From positions 1 to 64,000 of the forward strand of contig JAEWFG010000008.1 in NCBI GenBank assembly GCA_023388935.1: a stretch of 64,000 nucleotides of DNA, read 5' to 3'. This DNA is from Pseudomonadota bacterium (GTDB lineage Bacteria > Pseudomonadota > Alphaproteobacteria > Rhizobiales > Xanthobacteraceae). Below the pieces are notes generated by a model. That model did not search any database. It was not told the DNA's origin and saw only the letters and a list, made by a program, of their open reading frames with translations. This document shows, piece by piece, positions 10,712-20,369 of the stretch. Made by a program: the position numbers and the translations under genes. How positions within the stretch are numbered: position 1 is the stretch's first letter; each line of letters begins with the position of its first letter.

Positions 10712-11682
10712 TTTCCTTCGTGGTGAAGCGGTCCCTCGTCGCGATCGCGGCGCTGTCGCTTTCGACGGCCGCGTTCGCGCAGGATTTCCCCAAGCGTCCG
10801 ATCACGATGATCGTGCCGTTCGCGGCCGGCGGCACGTCGGACGTGATTGCGCGTACGGTCGCCGAGCAGATGGGCATCGCGCTCGGCCAGACCATCGTGA
10901 TCGAGAATGTCGCCGGCGCCGGTGGCTCGACCGCGCTGGCGCGTGCTTCGCGCGCCGAGCCGGACGGCTACACTATCGCGATCGGCAATGCCGGCACCAA
11001 TGCCGCGACCTACACGATCTATCCGAAGCTCCCGTTCACGCCTGAGTCTTTCGCACCGATCGGCATGGTGGCGAAGACGTTCGGCATCATTGCGCTCCGC
11101 AAGGATTTTCCGGCGAAGGACCTCAAGGAGTTCATCGCCTACGCCAAGGCCAATCCGGGCAAGATCAATCTCGGCCACGCCGGCGTCGGCTCGTCGAATT
11201 ACCTGATCTGCAAGAGCTTCGTCACGGCCGGCGGGATCGACGCGACGCTGGTTGGCTATCGCGGAGCGGCGCCTGCGCTCACCGACGCGGTCGGCAGCCA
11301 GATCGACGGCGTCTGCGATGCGGCCGCCTCGGTCTCGCAGTCGATCAACGAGAAGCTGGTGAAGGGGCTCGTGGTCGGATCGACCGTACGGCTCGCCACG
11401 CTGCCGGGGCTGCCGACATCGGCTGAAGCGGGCCTCCCCGAATTCGAAGCGCAGGGCTGGAATGGCCTGTTCGCGCCGAAGGGCACGCCGCCGGCCGTCA
11501 TCGCCAAGCTGAATGCCGCCGCGCGCACGGCGGTGGAGACCGACGCGGTGAAGAAGCGTTTTGCCGATCTGTCGACCGTTGCGCCCGATCCTGACGAGCA
11601 CACGCCCGAGGTGCTCCAGAAGCTCGTGGCGCGCGACGTCGAGAAGTACCGGAAGATGCTGGCGGACGACGCCAAGCAGTAG
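10708..11682 (+). CDS. TctC/Bug-family extracytoplasmic solute-binding protein
   Basis: Periplasmic binding protein of the tripartite tricarboxylate transporter (TctC/Bug) family. Signal peptide: KRSLVAIAALSLSTAAFAQ, cleaved after AFA. The mature protein begins DFPKRPITMIVPFAAGGTSD, the Bug-family signature, and has the loops VENVAGAGGS and PDGYT. 324 residues. The start is a GTG overlapping the purQ stop by 4 bases; a second GTG 12 bases further is an alternative. No TctA or TctB membrane subunit is encoded nearby, so it is an orphan receptor, as many Bug proteins are. The ligand cannot be told from sequence; carboxylates are usual. Confidence 0.9.
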   Translation: MISFVVKRSLVAIAALSLSTAAFAQDFPKRPITMIVPFAAGGTSDVIARTVAEQMGIALGQTIVIENVAGAGGSTALARASRAEPDGYTIAIGNAGTNAATYTIYPKLPFTPESFAPIGMVAKTFGIIALRKDFPAKDLKEFIAYAKANPGKINLGHAGVGSSNYLICKSFVTAGGIDATLVGYRGAAPALTDAVGSQIDGVCDAAASVSQSINEKLVKGLVVGSTVRLATLPGLPTSAEAGLPEFEAQGWNGLFAPKGTPPAVIAKLNAAARTAVETDAVKKRFADLSTVAPDPDEHTPEVLQKLVARDVEKYRKMLADDAKQ

Positions 11683-11689
11683 CGTTTCG

Positions 11690-12688
11690 CTAGCGCAGCT
11701 TCAGCCGTTCCGCCGGCACCGTCATGGCGGCGACGCCGGTCATGACCAGCAGCAGGCCCAGCGCCAGGTTCGACGGTACGCTCTCGCCGAGCAGCAGTAC
11801 AGAAAGCCCCACGCCGATCGGAATGCGCAAATAGCCTTGCGCATTTGTCGTCAGCGTGCCGAGCCGGCCCAGACACATGTAGAACAGCAACAGTCCCAGC
11901 GCGCTGGAGACGATCCCCATGACGATGGTGGCGACGATCGCCGTCGGCGTCGGGTGCAGCGTCCAGGGCTGGTCGATGATCAGCGAGGGCGGCAACAGCA
12001 CGAGGCCGCCGAACAGGAGCGAGCCCGCCGCCACCACCATTGGATCGTACTCGGACAGCCGTAGGCCGAAGATCGTCGCGCAGGCGAACGAGATGGTAGC
12101 GAGCAAGATCGCGATCTCGGCCACGATCTCGCTGCCGAAGCCGCGCAGCGCATCAAGACCGACGATGGCGATGGTGCCGGCAAGGCCGAGGATCGCGCCC
12201 GCGAACTTCAACAGCGTCGCCGGCTCGTGCCGCGTGATCAGCGAGGTGATCAGGAAGGCGAAGATCGGCGTCGTCGAGGCCAACACCACCGTGTTCGACG
12301 CCGGCACGTATTGTTGCGACCACGTGATGATCAGGAACGGGAAGGTCGAGTTGATCAATTGCTGGGTCGCGAACAACTTCCAGGCCCTCACATCGGTGGG
12401 GACCCTAACGCCGCGCATCCACAGGATCGCGAACAGGAAGGCGGCCGCGATCAGCGAGCGCACCGAGATGAAGGTGATCGGCGGGATCGTGTCCAGCGCG
12501 AGCTTGGTCAGCGGATAGGTGGAACTCCAGCAGCAGGCCAGCGCGAACAGCAGCGCATAGTCGCGCCAGCTACGCGCGCCAGGGGCGGCCATGGACGGCA
12601 ACGGCGTTGATGCGGACGCCACCGTGCGGGCCGTCCCCGGTGTGCTCTGCGGCACCTTGTTCTTGCTCCCCGGCGCGAAAGCGCTCAC
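11690..12688 (-). CDS. EamA/DMT-superfamily transporter
   Basis: Inner-membrane protein of the drug/metabolite transporter superfamily, with about ten hydrophobic segments in two EamA repeats (residues about 40-175 and 190-325). Typical repeat motifs are CCWSSTYPLTKLAL at the first helix, TTPIFAFLITSLI in repeat 1 and QGYLRIPIGVGLSVLLLGE in repeat 2. The 38-residue N-terminal tail before the first helix is Ala/Pro/Ser-rich and the true start may be later (for instance MAAPGARSWRD). Substrate unknown; exporters of amino acids or metabolites are common in the family. It converges with the Bug gene, 7 bases between stops. Confidence 0.88.
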   Translation of the reverse strand: MSAFAPGSKNKVPQSTPGTARTVASASTPLPSMAAPGARSWRDYALLFALACCWSSTYPLTKLALDTIPPITFISVRSLIAAAFLFAILWMRGVRVPTDVRAWKLFATQQLINSTFPFLIITWSQQYVPASNTVVLASTTPIFAFLITSLITRHEPATLLKFAGAILGLAGTIAIVGLDALRGFGSEIVAEIAILLATISFACATIFGLRLSEYDPMVVAAGSLLFGGLVLLPPSLIIDQPWTLHPTPTAIVATIVMGIVSSALGLLLFYMCLGRLGTLTTNAQGYLRIPIGVGLSVLLLGESVPSNLALGLLLVMTGVAAMTVPAERLKLR

Positions 12689-12730
12689 GGCAACTCTGGG
12701 CGAGGGCGCGCGAAAAGGGAAGGTGTCGAG

Positions 12731-13210
12731 CTATGCGTTTGCCTGCAGTGCCGGCTTCCGCTTCACCCGCTTGATCGTGCCGGAGAAGGTGAATAGCGGC
12801 CGTCCGCCGGACGTCAGCTTGCCGCGCAGGAAGATCAGCGAACCGCCGGCGCGGGACACTTCGCCCGCGCATTCGATCAGTTCGCCTTCACGCGCCGCGT
12901 CGAGGAAATCGCAGGCGAAATTGGTGGTCACGGCCGGCCCATCCAGCTCGTGGGTGGCGATCGCGAACAGGCAATAGTCGGCGAAGGCCATGAAACAGCC
13001 CCCATGGACGTTCCCACCGCCATTGAGATGCTTCTTCTCGACCCGGAAAGCGCTGCGGACGCTGCCGTCGTCCTCGATCTTGTGCCAGAAGGGGCCGATA
13101 TGACTCTCAAAACTGTCGCGAATCCAGGTTCGCCAGCCCTTGAACTCGCCTTCGGTGGCGATGTGCAGGTCGGGGCGGCGGGTGGAGGGGACTTTGGTCA
13201 ATTCGTGCAA
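12731..13210 (-). CDS. PaaI-type hotdog thioesterase
   Basis: 159-residue cytoplasmic hotdog-fold protein. The family's active-site segment is LNGGGNVHGGCFMAFADY (HGG motif followed by the long central helix), with a C-terminal beta-strand set (GSLIFLRGKLTSGGRPLFTFSGTIKR). Such proteins hydrolyse acyl-CoA or aryl-CoA thioesters; the substrate is not predictable here. It sits 42 bases upstream of the start of the DMT transporter on the same strand and is divergent from purL. Confidence 0.85.
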   Translation of the reverse strand: MHELTKVPSTRRPDLHIATEGEFKGWRTWIRDSFESHIGPFWHKIEDDGSVRSAFRVEKKHLNGGGNVHGGCFMAFADYCLFAIATHELDGPAVTTNFACDFLDAAREGELIECAGEVSRAGGSLIFLRGKLTSGGRPLFTFSGTIKRVKRKPALQANA

Positions 13211-13392
13211 GGAAATGGGCCTTCAATTACGGGTCTTTTGCCCTTAAATCCGATCCGTCAGCGCGTGGCAATTCCCGTTCCCGCGGACCCCACCTGCAAA
13301 ACGTGGGACAGCGGGAAAATGCGTCATAAAGAGCTTTGCCAAGCCCCCCGATGTTCCTAAGAACGGCCAACCCCGCCGAAAGCCTGGAATCG

Positions 13393-15603
<2,211 letters not shown>

Positions 15604-15625
15604 GCGCCGCCACAGTCTCAGACTT

Positions 15626-15703
15626 GTAGCCCGGATGAGCGTAGCGATATCCGGGTCCTCGTCGACACGGTTTCCCGGATATCGCTGCGCTCATCCGGGC
15701 TAC
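15626..15703. repeat. Intergenic palindromic repeat, copy A
   Basis: Arms 15626-15655 and 15674-15703 are 30 bases long with one mismatch (T opposite G), spacer 18 bases; cores CCCGGATGAGCG and CGCTCATCCGGG. It lies between the convergent purL and acyltransferase genes. Two diverged copies are at 42096-42181 and 43397-43475. It can also act as a bidirectional terminator. Confidence 0.9.
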
Positions 15704-15710
15704 GCACGCC

Positions 15711-16898
15711 TCACAACACGTGCGACGCCCCCGGCATCTTCCGCAACGCTGCCGTCAGGCCCCAGCTCAGGAGCACCGTGAGCACAAAGCCGATCGCGGC
15801 CTTCACGATTGCCGGCAGTCCATAGTCGAACAGCGCGTACTGGATCCACAGCACGATCGGGTAGTGCACCAGGAACATGCCGTAGGCATCGGCCTGCATG
15901 CGGTCGAGCAGGTTCGGCCCCTGCGACTTCGAATGCAGGAAGAAGGCGAGGATCGCGAGCAGGATCGCCGCCGAAAACAGCACGAAGAACGTGCCGTAGA
16001 ACGCCTGGTACCAGTCCGGCAGCGCGGGCGGATTCCCCAGGATTCCGCGCTTGATGTAGATCATGCCCCACATCAGGCAGTAGGGGATCAGCGTCGCGAT
16101 CACCCACAGCCACCGGGCACTCGGCAATTGGCCTTCCGCGCTGAGCACGCCGCGGTCGAAGTTCGCGGCACCGACGCTGACGCCAATGAAGAAATAGGCG
16201 AAGTAGAGCAGGATGCGGCTCGCCTGCACCGAGAACGGTCCGAACTCGAACCACTTGTTGGCACCGAAATGGACCAGCGCGGGCACGTAAACGATGGCCG
16301 TGACGACGACGAGCAACAGCCAGAATACGGCCGGCTGCTCGAAACCTCGAACTGACACCCGATTGACCGGATCGACCAGGTGCGCGGAGACCCGGTAGAG
16401 CAGGCTCGCGGTCAGGTCGAACGCCAGCAGCACCCACACGAACCAGATCGGACCGCTCGGCCACGGACCGACGGTGATCGTCTTCCACCAGAACGCGGCG
16501 AAGGTCAGTTCGGTATTCTGTCGCAGCGCGATCGCGTAATAGGCGATCGGGATGACGGTGAAGGCCGCGATCACGAACGGCAGCCCGAGCCGCAGCAGGC
16601 GGTCGCGCAGGAAGGCCTGCGGCGCCTTGCGCGCGATGCCCGGCCACGTGAACAGTCCCGACAGGAAGAAGAACATCGCCATGAAGAAGCTGTCGGTGGC
16701 GAGCACGACGACGTCGAAGCCGATCCAGGACGCCGGATCGGTGTGACCGAAATGGGTATAGGGAATGACGGCATGATGCAGCAGCACCACGAGTGTCAGG
16801 AAGGTGCGGGCGCGGTCGATCGCCAGATTGCGCGTCTTGGTCTTCGGCGCGGCGTGCGCCTCTGCGCCGATCGTCGCGGAATGTGACATCGTCATCAT
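15711..16898 (-). CDS. Acyltransferase 3 family membrane protein
   Basis: About ten to twelve TM helices over 395 residues with the acyltransferase 3 pattern: the N-terminal RARTFLTLVVLLHHAVIPY (family R and H in the first helix), FFLSGLFTW in the third segment, and LRDRLLRLGLPF. The family transfers acyl groups (acetyl, succinyl) onto polysaccharides, lipids or osmoregulated glucans across the inner membrane. The exact acceptor is not predictable. The N-terminal 25 residues are polar and cytoplasmic. It is divergent from the DUF1328 gene; its promoter shares the 181-base gap with two EcfG-like sites pointing the other way. Confidence 0.88.
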   Translation of the reverse strand: MMTMSHSATIGAEAHAAPKTKTRNLAIDRARTFLTLVVLLHHAVIPYTHFGHTDPASWIGFDVVVLATDSFFMAMFFFLSGLFTWPGIARKAPQAFLRDRLLRLGLPFVIAAFTVIPIAYYAIALRQNTELTFAAFWWKTITVGPWPSGPIWFVWVLLAFDLTASLLYRVSAHLVDPVNRVSVRGFEQPAVFWLLLVVVTAIVYVPALVHFGANKWFEFGPFSVQASRILLYFAYFFIGVSVGAANFDRGVLSAEGQLPSARWLWVIATLIPYCLMWGMIYIKRGILGNPPALPDWYQAFYGTFFVLFSAAILLAILAFFLHSKSQGPNLLDRMQADAYGMFLVHYPIVLWIQYALFDYGLPAIVKAAIGFVLTVLLSWGLTAALRKMPGASHVL

Positions 16899-16942
16899 GG
16901 TCGCCCCGATTGCGCTCCTGCCCCGGACGGACTGTGCCGCCG

Positions 16943-16967
16943 GGAACCGGATTCAGCAAGCACAGTT
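16943..16967 (+). promoter_or_regulatory. EcfG-type promoter candidate, distal
   Basis: GGAAC (16943-16947), 16-base spacer, AGTT (16964-16967). This matches the general-stress sigma EcfG pattern GGAAC-N16/17-xGTT of alphaproteobacteria and points at the DUF1328 gene. Match by eye; no statistics. Confidence 0.4.
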
Positions 16968-16998
16968 TGGGCCGTGGCGTGCCCCCGTGACGCCGTCA

Positions 16999-17023
16999 GG
17001 AACCAGTCCCGCGCTGCGAAGTT
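16999..17023 (+). promoter_or_regulatory. EcfG-type promoter candidate, proximal
   Basis: GGAAC (16999-17003), 16-base spacer, AGTT (17020-17023), ending 56 bases before the DUF1328 ATG. Together with the distal site it gives two same-facing candidates 56 bases apart. Confidence 0.5.
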
Positions 17024-17079
17024 GGCGTTCGCGAATGGGTTGAGGGCCGCAAGCTGCGGCACCTAAGTCGGAGTTGGCG

Positions 17080-17253
17080 ATGACGATCCTCAAATGGGCG
17101 CTGGTCTTCCTCTTGATCTCGATCGTGGCCGGGGTGCTCGGCTTCACCGGCGTCTCGGCCGCCTCGGCCGACATCGCCCGCTTTCTGTTCTATGTCTTCG
17201 TCGTGATCTTCCTGGTGCTGCTGATACTGGGCCTCACGATATTCAGGGTGTAG
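17080..17253 (+). CDS. DUF1328 small membrane protein
   Basis: 57-residue hydrophobic protein, below usual length cut-offs. The sequence (MTILKWALVFLLISIVAGV, then GFTG, ASADIARFLFYVF, and a second hydrophobic helix ending in FRV) is the DUF1328/UPF0391 two-TM family, found widely in proteobacteria and often stress-induced. GGAG lies 8 bases before the ATG. Function unknown. Two EcfG-type promoter matches upstream suggest control by the general stress response. Confidence 0.88.
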   Translation: MTILKWALVFLLISIVAGVLGFTGVSAASADIARFLFYVFVVIFLVLLILGLTIFRV

Positions 17254-17288
17254 CCCAGCCGTCAGTCGTCACGCCCGGAGCGCGCGAC

Positions 17289-17305
17289 GCCGTCCTTCGG
17301 ACGGC
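17289..17305. terminator. Short stem-loop between convergent genes
   Basis: GCCGTCC-TTC-GGACGGC forms a perfect 7-bp hairpin between the DUF1328 stop and the DUF427 stop (which it touches). There is no T-run on either side, so function as a terminator is weakly supported. Confidence 0.35.
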
Positions 17306-17664
17306 TACCCCACTTCTTCGATCTTCACCTTGTCCGGATAAAAGGCGAGATAGCCGGAAATCTCCGTCATCGCCGGGAAGGGCGTCTCGTAGGTCCAGAT
17401 CGCGTTGTCCAGCGTCTTGCCGTCGGCCTTGATGCTGTAATAGCTCGCATCGCCCTTGTACGGGCAATGGGTCGTGCGCTCGGTGCGCTCGAGCAGCGCC
17501 ATGTTGGCGTCCTCCCGCGGCACATATTGCACCGCCGGATATTTGGCCTCCTTAAGTGTCAGCGCCTTGCTGGTCTCGGCGATCACGATATCGCCCGCCG
17601 TGACGCGGACGCGCCGGGGGTTTTGGGTGATGGTGATGGGGTGGTCGGGCCCTGGAAGCTTCAT
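17305..17664 (-). CDS. DUF427 domain protein
   Basis: 119 residues covering one complete DUF427 domain. Typical features are GPDHPITITQNPRRVRV at the N-terminus, PAVQYVPREDANM, THCPYKGDASYY and the C-terminal FYPDKVKIEE. It is a small cytoplasmic beta-rich fold; the biochemical role is not established to my knowledge. It converges with the DUF1328 gene and is divergent from bolA. Confidence 0.88.
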   Translation of the reverse strand: MKLPGPDHPITITQNPRRVRVTAGDIVIAETSKALTLKEAKYPAVQYVPREDANMALLERTERTTHCPYKGDASYYSIKADGKTLDNAIWTYETPFPAMTEISGYLAFYPDKVKIEEVG

Positions 17665-17860
17665 GACTTCACGCCTTTTCGATCAATCTGCCGCGCGTGG
17701 CACTTTGTCGTGCCTTTATCCCGGTGGGGCCAGGGATATAGTGCCTCAAGGCGTGACGTAGAAGGCCGTTCACGCTAAGTTTGGCCCTGCCGGTCCGGGG
17801 ACCCCGGCAGCGATTCGACGACGAGGCTGATCCTCAGCCGAGACAAGGAGCAAGACCCGA

Positions 17861-18097
17861 ATGCCCATGGACGCCCACGATATCGAGGCGATGATCAAGG
17901 CCGCAATCCCCGATGCCGAGGTGACCATCCGTGACCTCGCCGGTGATGGCGACCACTATGCCGCGACCGTGATCGCGGAATCCTTCCGCGGCAAGTCCCG
18001 CGTCCAGCAGCACCAGATCGTCTATCAGTCCCTGCGCGGCCAGATGGGCGGCGTGCTGCACGCGCTGGCGCTGCAAACCGGCGTGCCCGGGACCTGA
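17861..18097 (+). CDS. BolA family protein
   Basis: 78-residue BolA/IbaG-like protein. BolA proteins bind monothiol glutaredoxins through a shared [2Fe-2S] cluster and act in iron-sulfur trafficking and stress. The conserved helix and strand pattern is present, with DHYAATVIAESFRGKSRVQQHQIVY and a C-terminal LHALAL. The start ATG follows AAGGAG at good spacing. Its usual partner grxD lies 3.8 kb downstream in the same direction; in many alphaproteobacteria the two are adjacent, so ltrA-egtD-egtB appears to separate them here. Confidence 0.9.
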   Translation: MPMDAHDIEAMIKAAIPDAEVTIRDLAGDGDHYAATVIAESFRGKSRVQQHQIVYQSLRGQMGGVLHALALQTGVPGT

Positions 18098-18122
18098 TCT
18101 GACGGCGCGGCGGGGGACGCCG

Positions 18123-19316
18123 ATGACTGCGGACAACCCGCGCGGCGCGATGTTTCGCGTCATCGTGCCGAACCAGCACAGCCGCGTCACCAATGCCGAG
18201 CTGTTCTTCGACCTCGTCTTCGTCTTTGCGGTCACGCAAGTATCGCACACGCTGCTGCACCACTTCACGCCGCTCGGCGCGGTGCACGTCACGGTGCTGT
18301 TTCTCGCGATGTGGTGGGTGTGGGTCTACACCGCCTGGGTCACCAACTGGCTCAATCCCGAGCTGACGCCGGTCCGCATCCTGCTCTTCCTGATGATGCT
18401 GGGCGGCCTCGTGCTGTCGACGACGATTCCGACCGCCTTTGACGGCCGGGGTCTCTGGTTCGCCATCGCCTATGCAACCATGCAGGTCGGACGCACCGCC
18501 TTCTGGCTGCTCGCAACTCCGCACCATCGGACCGCTGTGCGGCACAACGCGATCCGGATTCTGGTTTGGCTCTGCGGCTCCGCGATTTTCTGGATCCTCG
18601 GCGGCCTCGCGCATGGCGAGGCGCGGCTGTGGTTCTGGATCGCCGCGCTGGCCATCGAATATGTCTCGCCCGCCGCTCGCTTCTGGGTGCCGAAGCTGGG
18701 GTTCTCGTCGGTCGAGGCCTGGGCCGTCGAGGGCGGCCACATGGCGGAGCGCTGCGCCGGCTTCATCATCATCGCACTCGGTGAAGCCGTCGTCGTCAAC
18801 GGCGCGACCTTTGCCGAACTGGACTGGACTGCGGACAACATCCTGGCCTTCGTCTCCGCCCTGGTCGGCGCCATCGCGATGTGGTGGGTCTATTTCCACA
18901 AGGGCGCGGAGGCCGGCTCCGAGCGCATCTCGAAGTCCACCGAATCCGGCCGGCTGGCGCGGCTTGCCTACACCTATCTGCACATGCCGATCGTTGCCGG
19001 CATCATCCTGACCGCGGTGTCGGACGAGCTGGTGCTCAAGCATCCGGCCGGCCATTCCGACGTCAGGACCATCGTGAGCACGATCGGCGGGCCGCTGGTG
19101 TTTCTGGTCGGCACCATCCTGTTCAAGTACGCGATCCGCGGCTTCCTCCAGCTCTCGCACGGCATCGGCATCATCCTGCTTCTGGTGCTGAGCTGGTTTG
19201 CGACGGAGCTGTCGCCACTCTGGCTGTCGGTCGCGACGACGGTGATCATGATCGTCGTAGCGGTTTGGGAGTCGGTGTCGCTGGGGTCGAAGCCTGAGGC
19301 GGCGGAGGAGCATTGA
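18123..19316 (+). CDS. ltrA: Low-temperature-requirement protein A family membrane protein
   Basis: 397 residues with about ten hydrophobic segments, a match to the LtrA family. The signature segment NAELFFDLVFVFAVTQVSH sits at residues about 24-42, followed by WWVWVYTAWVTNWLNPE. A second conserved stretch is HMAERCAGFIIIALGEAVV. The Listeria gene was linked to growth at low temperature, but the family's biochemical function is unknown. It starts 25 bases behind bolA with GGGGGA upstream and may be cotranscribed. It converges with egtD (30 bases between stops). Confidence 0.88.
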   Translation: MTADNPRGAMFRVIVPNQHSRVTNAELFFDLVFVFAVTQVSHTLLHHFTPLGAVHVTVLFLAMWWVWVYTAWVTNWLNPELTPVRILLFLMMLGGLVLSTTIPTAFDGRGLWFAIAYATMQVGRTAFWLLATPHHRTAVRHNAIRILVWLCGSAIFWILGGLAHGEARLWFWIAALAIEYVSPAARFWVPKLGFSSVEAWAVEGGHMAERCAGFIIIALGEAVVVNGATFAELDWTADNILAFVSALVGAIAMWWVYFHKGAEAGSERISKSTESGRLARLAYTYLHMPIVAGIILTAVSDELVLKHPAGHSDVRTIVSTIGGPLVFLVGTILFKYAIRGFLQLSHGIGIILLLVLSWFATELSPLWLSVATTVIMIVVAVWESVSLGSKPEAAEEH

Positions 19317-19346
19317 ACCGCAGGCGCCCACCGGGCCTCGGAGCAC

Positions 19347-20318
19347 TTACTCCGCAGCCTCCAGCGCGTGGACCGAGAACATCTTTGCAGCGTCCATCCA
19401 GCTCTCGCGCACACGCCAGCCGGCGCCTTGCGCCAGCGCGGAGAAGCGCTCGAGACTGTATTTGTAGCTGTTCTCTGTGTGGATGCTCTCGCCCGGCCGG
19501 AATGAGAAGCTCGTGCCCAGCAGACGGACGGTCTGGCTCTTCTTGCTGATCAGGTGCATCTCGATCCGGTGCCGCTCGCGATTGTAGATGGCGCGATGGG
19601 TGAAGGCGGAGAGGTCGAAATTGCCGCCGAGCTCGCGGTTGATGCGCACCAGTACATTGAGGTTGAAGCGCGCGGTGACGCCGGCTGCATCGTTATAGGC
19701 GTCGTGGAGCACGCGCTCTTCTTTTTCGAGATCGGCGCCGATGATCATCAGCGCGCCGCGGCCCAGGATCTCGCGCGCGCTCTTCAGGAACGCCTGCGCT
19801 TCATGCGGCTCGAAATTGCCGATGGTCGAGCCGGGGAAGAAGCCGACCTTGGGCCGTGATGCGACCGCCCCGGGCAGCTCGAACGGCGTGGTGAAGTCGG
19901 CCGCCACCGGATAGATGCCCAGTGACGGGAAGTCCCGCTTCAGGCCGTTGGCCTGCGCCTTCAGGAAGTCGCCGGAGATGTCGACGGGCACATAGGCCGC
20001 AAACTTGCAATGGTTGAGCAGCAGGCGGACCTTCGTCGTCGCGCCGGCGCCGAATTCGACCAGCGCCGCACGCTCCGGAATGATCTTCGCGATCTCGCTG
20101 CCGCGCTCCTTCAGGATCGATAGCTCGGTGCGCGTCGGATAGTATTCAGGCAGGCGCGTGATCGCCTCGAACAGCTCCGATCCGGTCGCGTCGTAGAAAT
20201 ATTTCGGCGACAGCTTTTTCGGCTGCTGCGACAGGTTCTCGATGGCCTCGCGGGCAAAGGCAGTCGTCGGCTCGTCGGGAAGATGGGCTTCGGCCAAAGC
20301 GCTCGCATGCACATTCAT
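19347..20318 (-). CDS. egtD: L-histidine N(alpha)-methyltransferase
   Basis: SAM-dependent trimethylation of histidine to hercynine, the first step of ergothioneine synthesis. The 323-residue length and sequence fit EgtD (DUF2260/DUF323-partner family): KLSPKYFYDATGSELFEAIT at the N-terminus, the SAM-binding loop LVEFGAGATTKVRLLL, PVDIS, GFFPGSTIGNFEP, and the late RHRIEMHL and ENSYKYS motifs. AGGAGA precedes the ATG. It lies 51 bases downstream of egtB on the same strand, giving a two-gene operon. Identification is firm because the pair occurs together. Confidence 0.95.
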   Translation of the reverse strand: MNVHASALAEAHLPDEPTTAFAREAIENLSQQPKKLSPKYFYDATGSELFEAITRLPEYYPTRTELSILKERGSEIAKIIPERAALVEFGAGATTKVRLLLNHCKFAAYVPVDISGDFLKAQANGLKRDFPSLGIYPVAADFTTPFELPGAVASRPKVGFFPGSTIGNFEPHEAQAFLKSAREILGRGALMIIGADLEKEERVLHDAYNDAAGVTARFNLNVLVRINRELGGNFDLSAFTHRAIYNRERHRIEMHLISKKSQTVRLLGTSFSFRPGESIHTENSYKYSLERFSALAQGAGWRVRESWMDAAKMFSVHALEAAE

Positions 20319-20369
20319 GATACTCTCCTGAACGCGCTGTCCGGCGCGCGGTTGTCGTCGGATGAGATT

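Noticed and set aside
15700..16959. 419-codon open frame overlapping the acyltransferase gene
   Set aside because: Same strand but another frame; Arg-rich shadow, while the alternative frame has a clear membrane-protein pattern.
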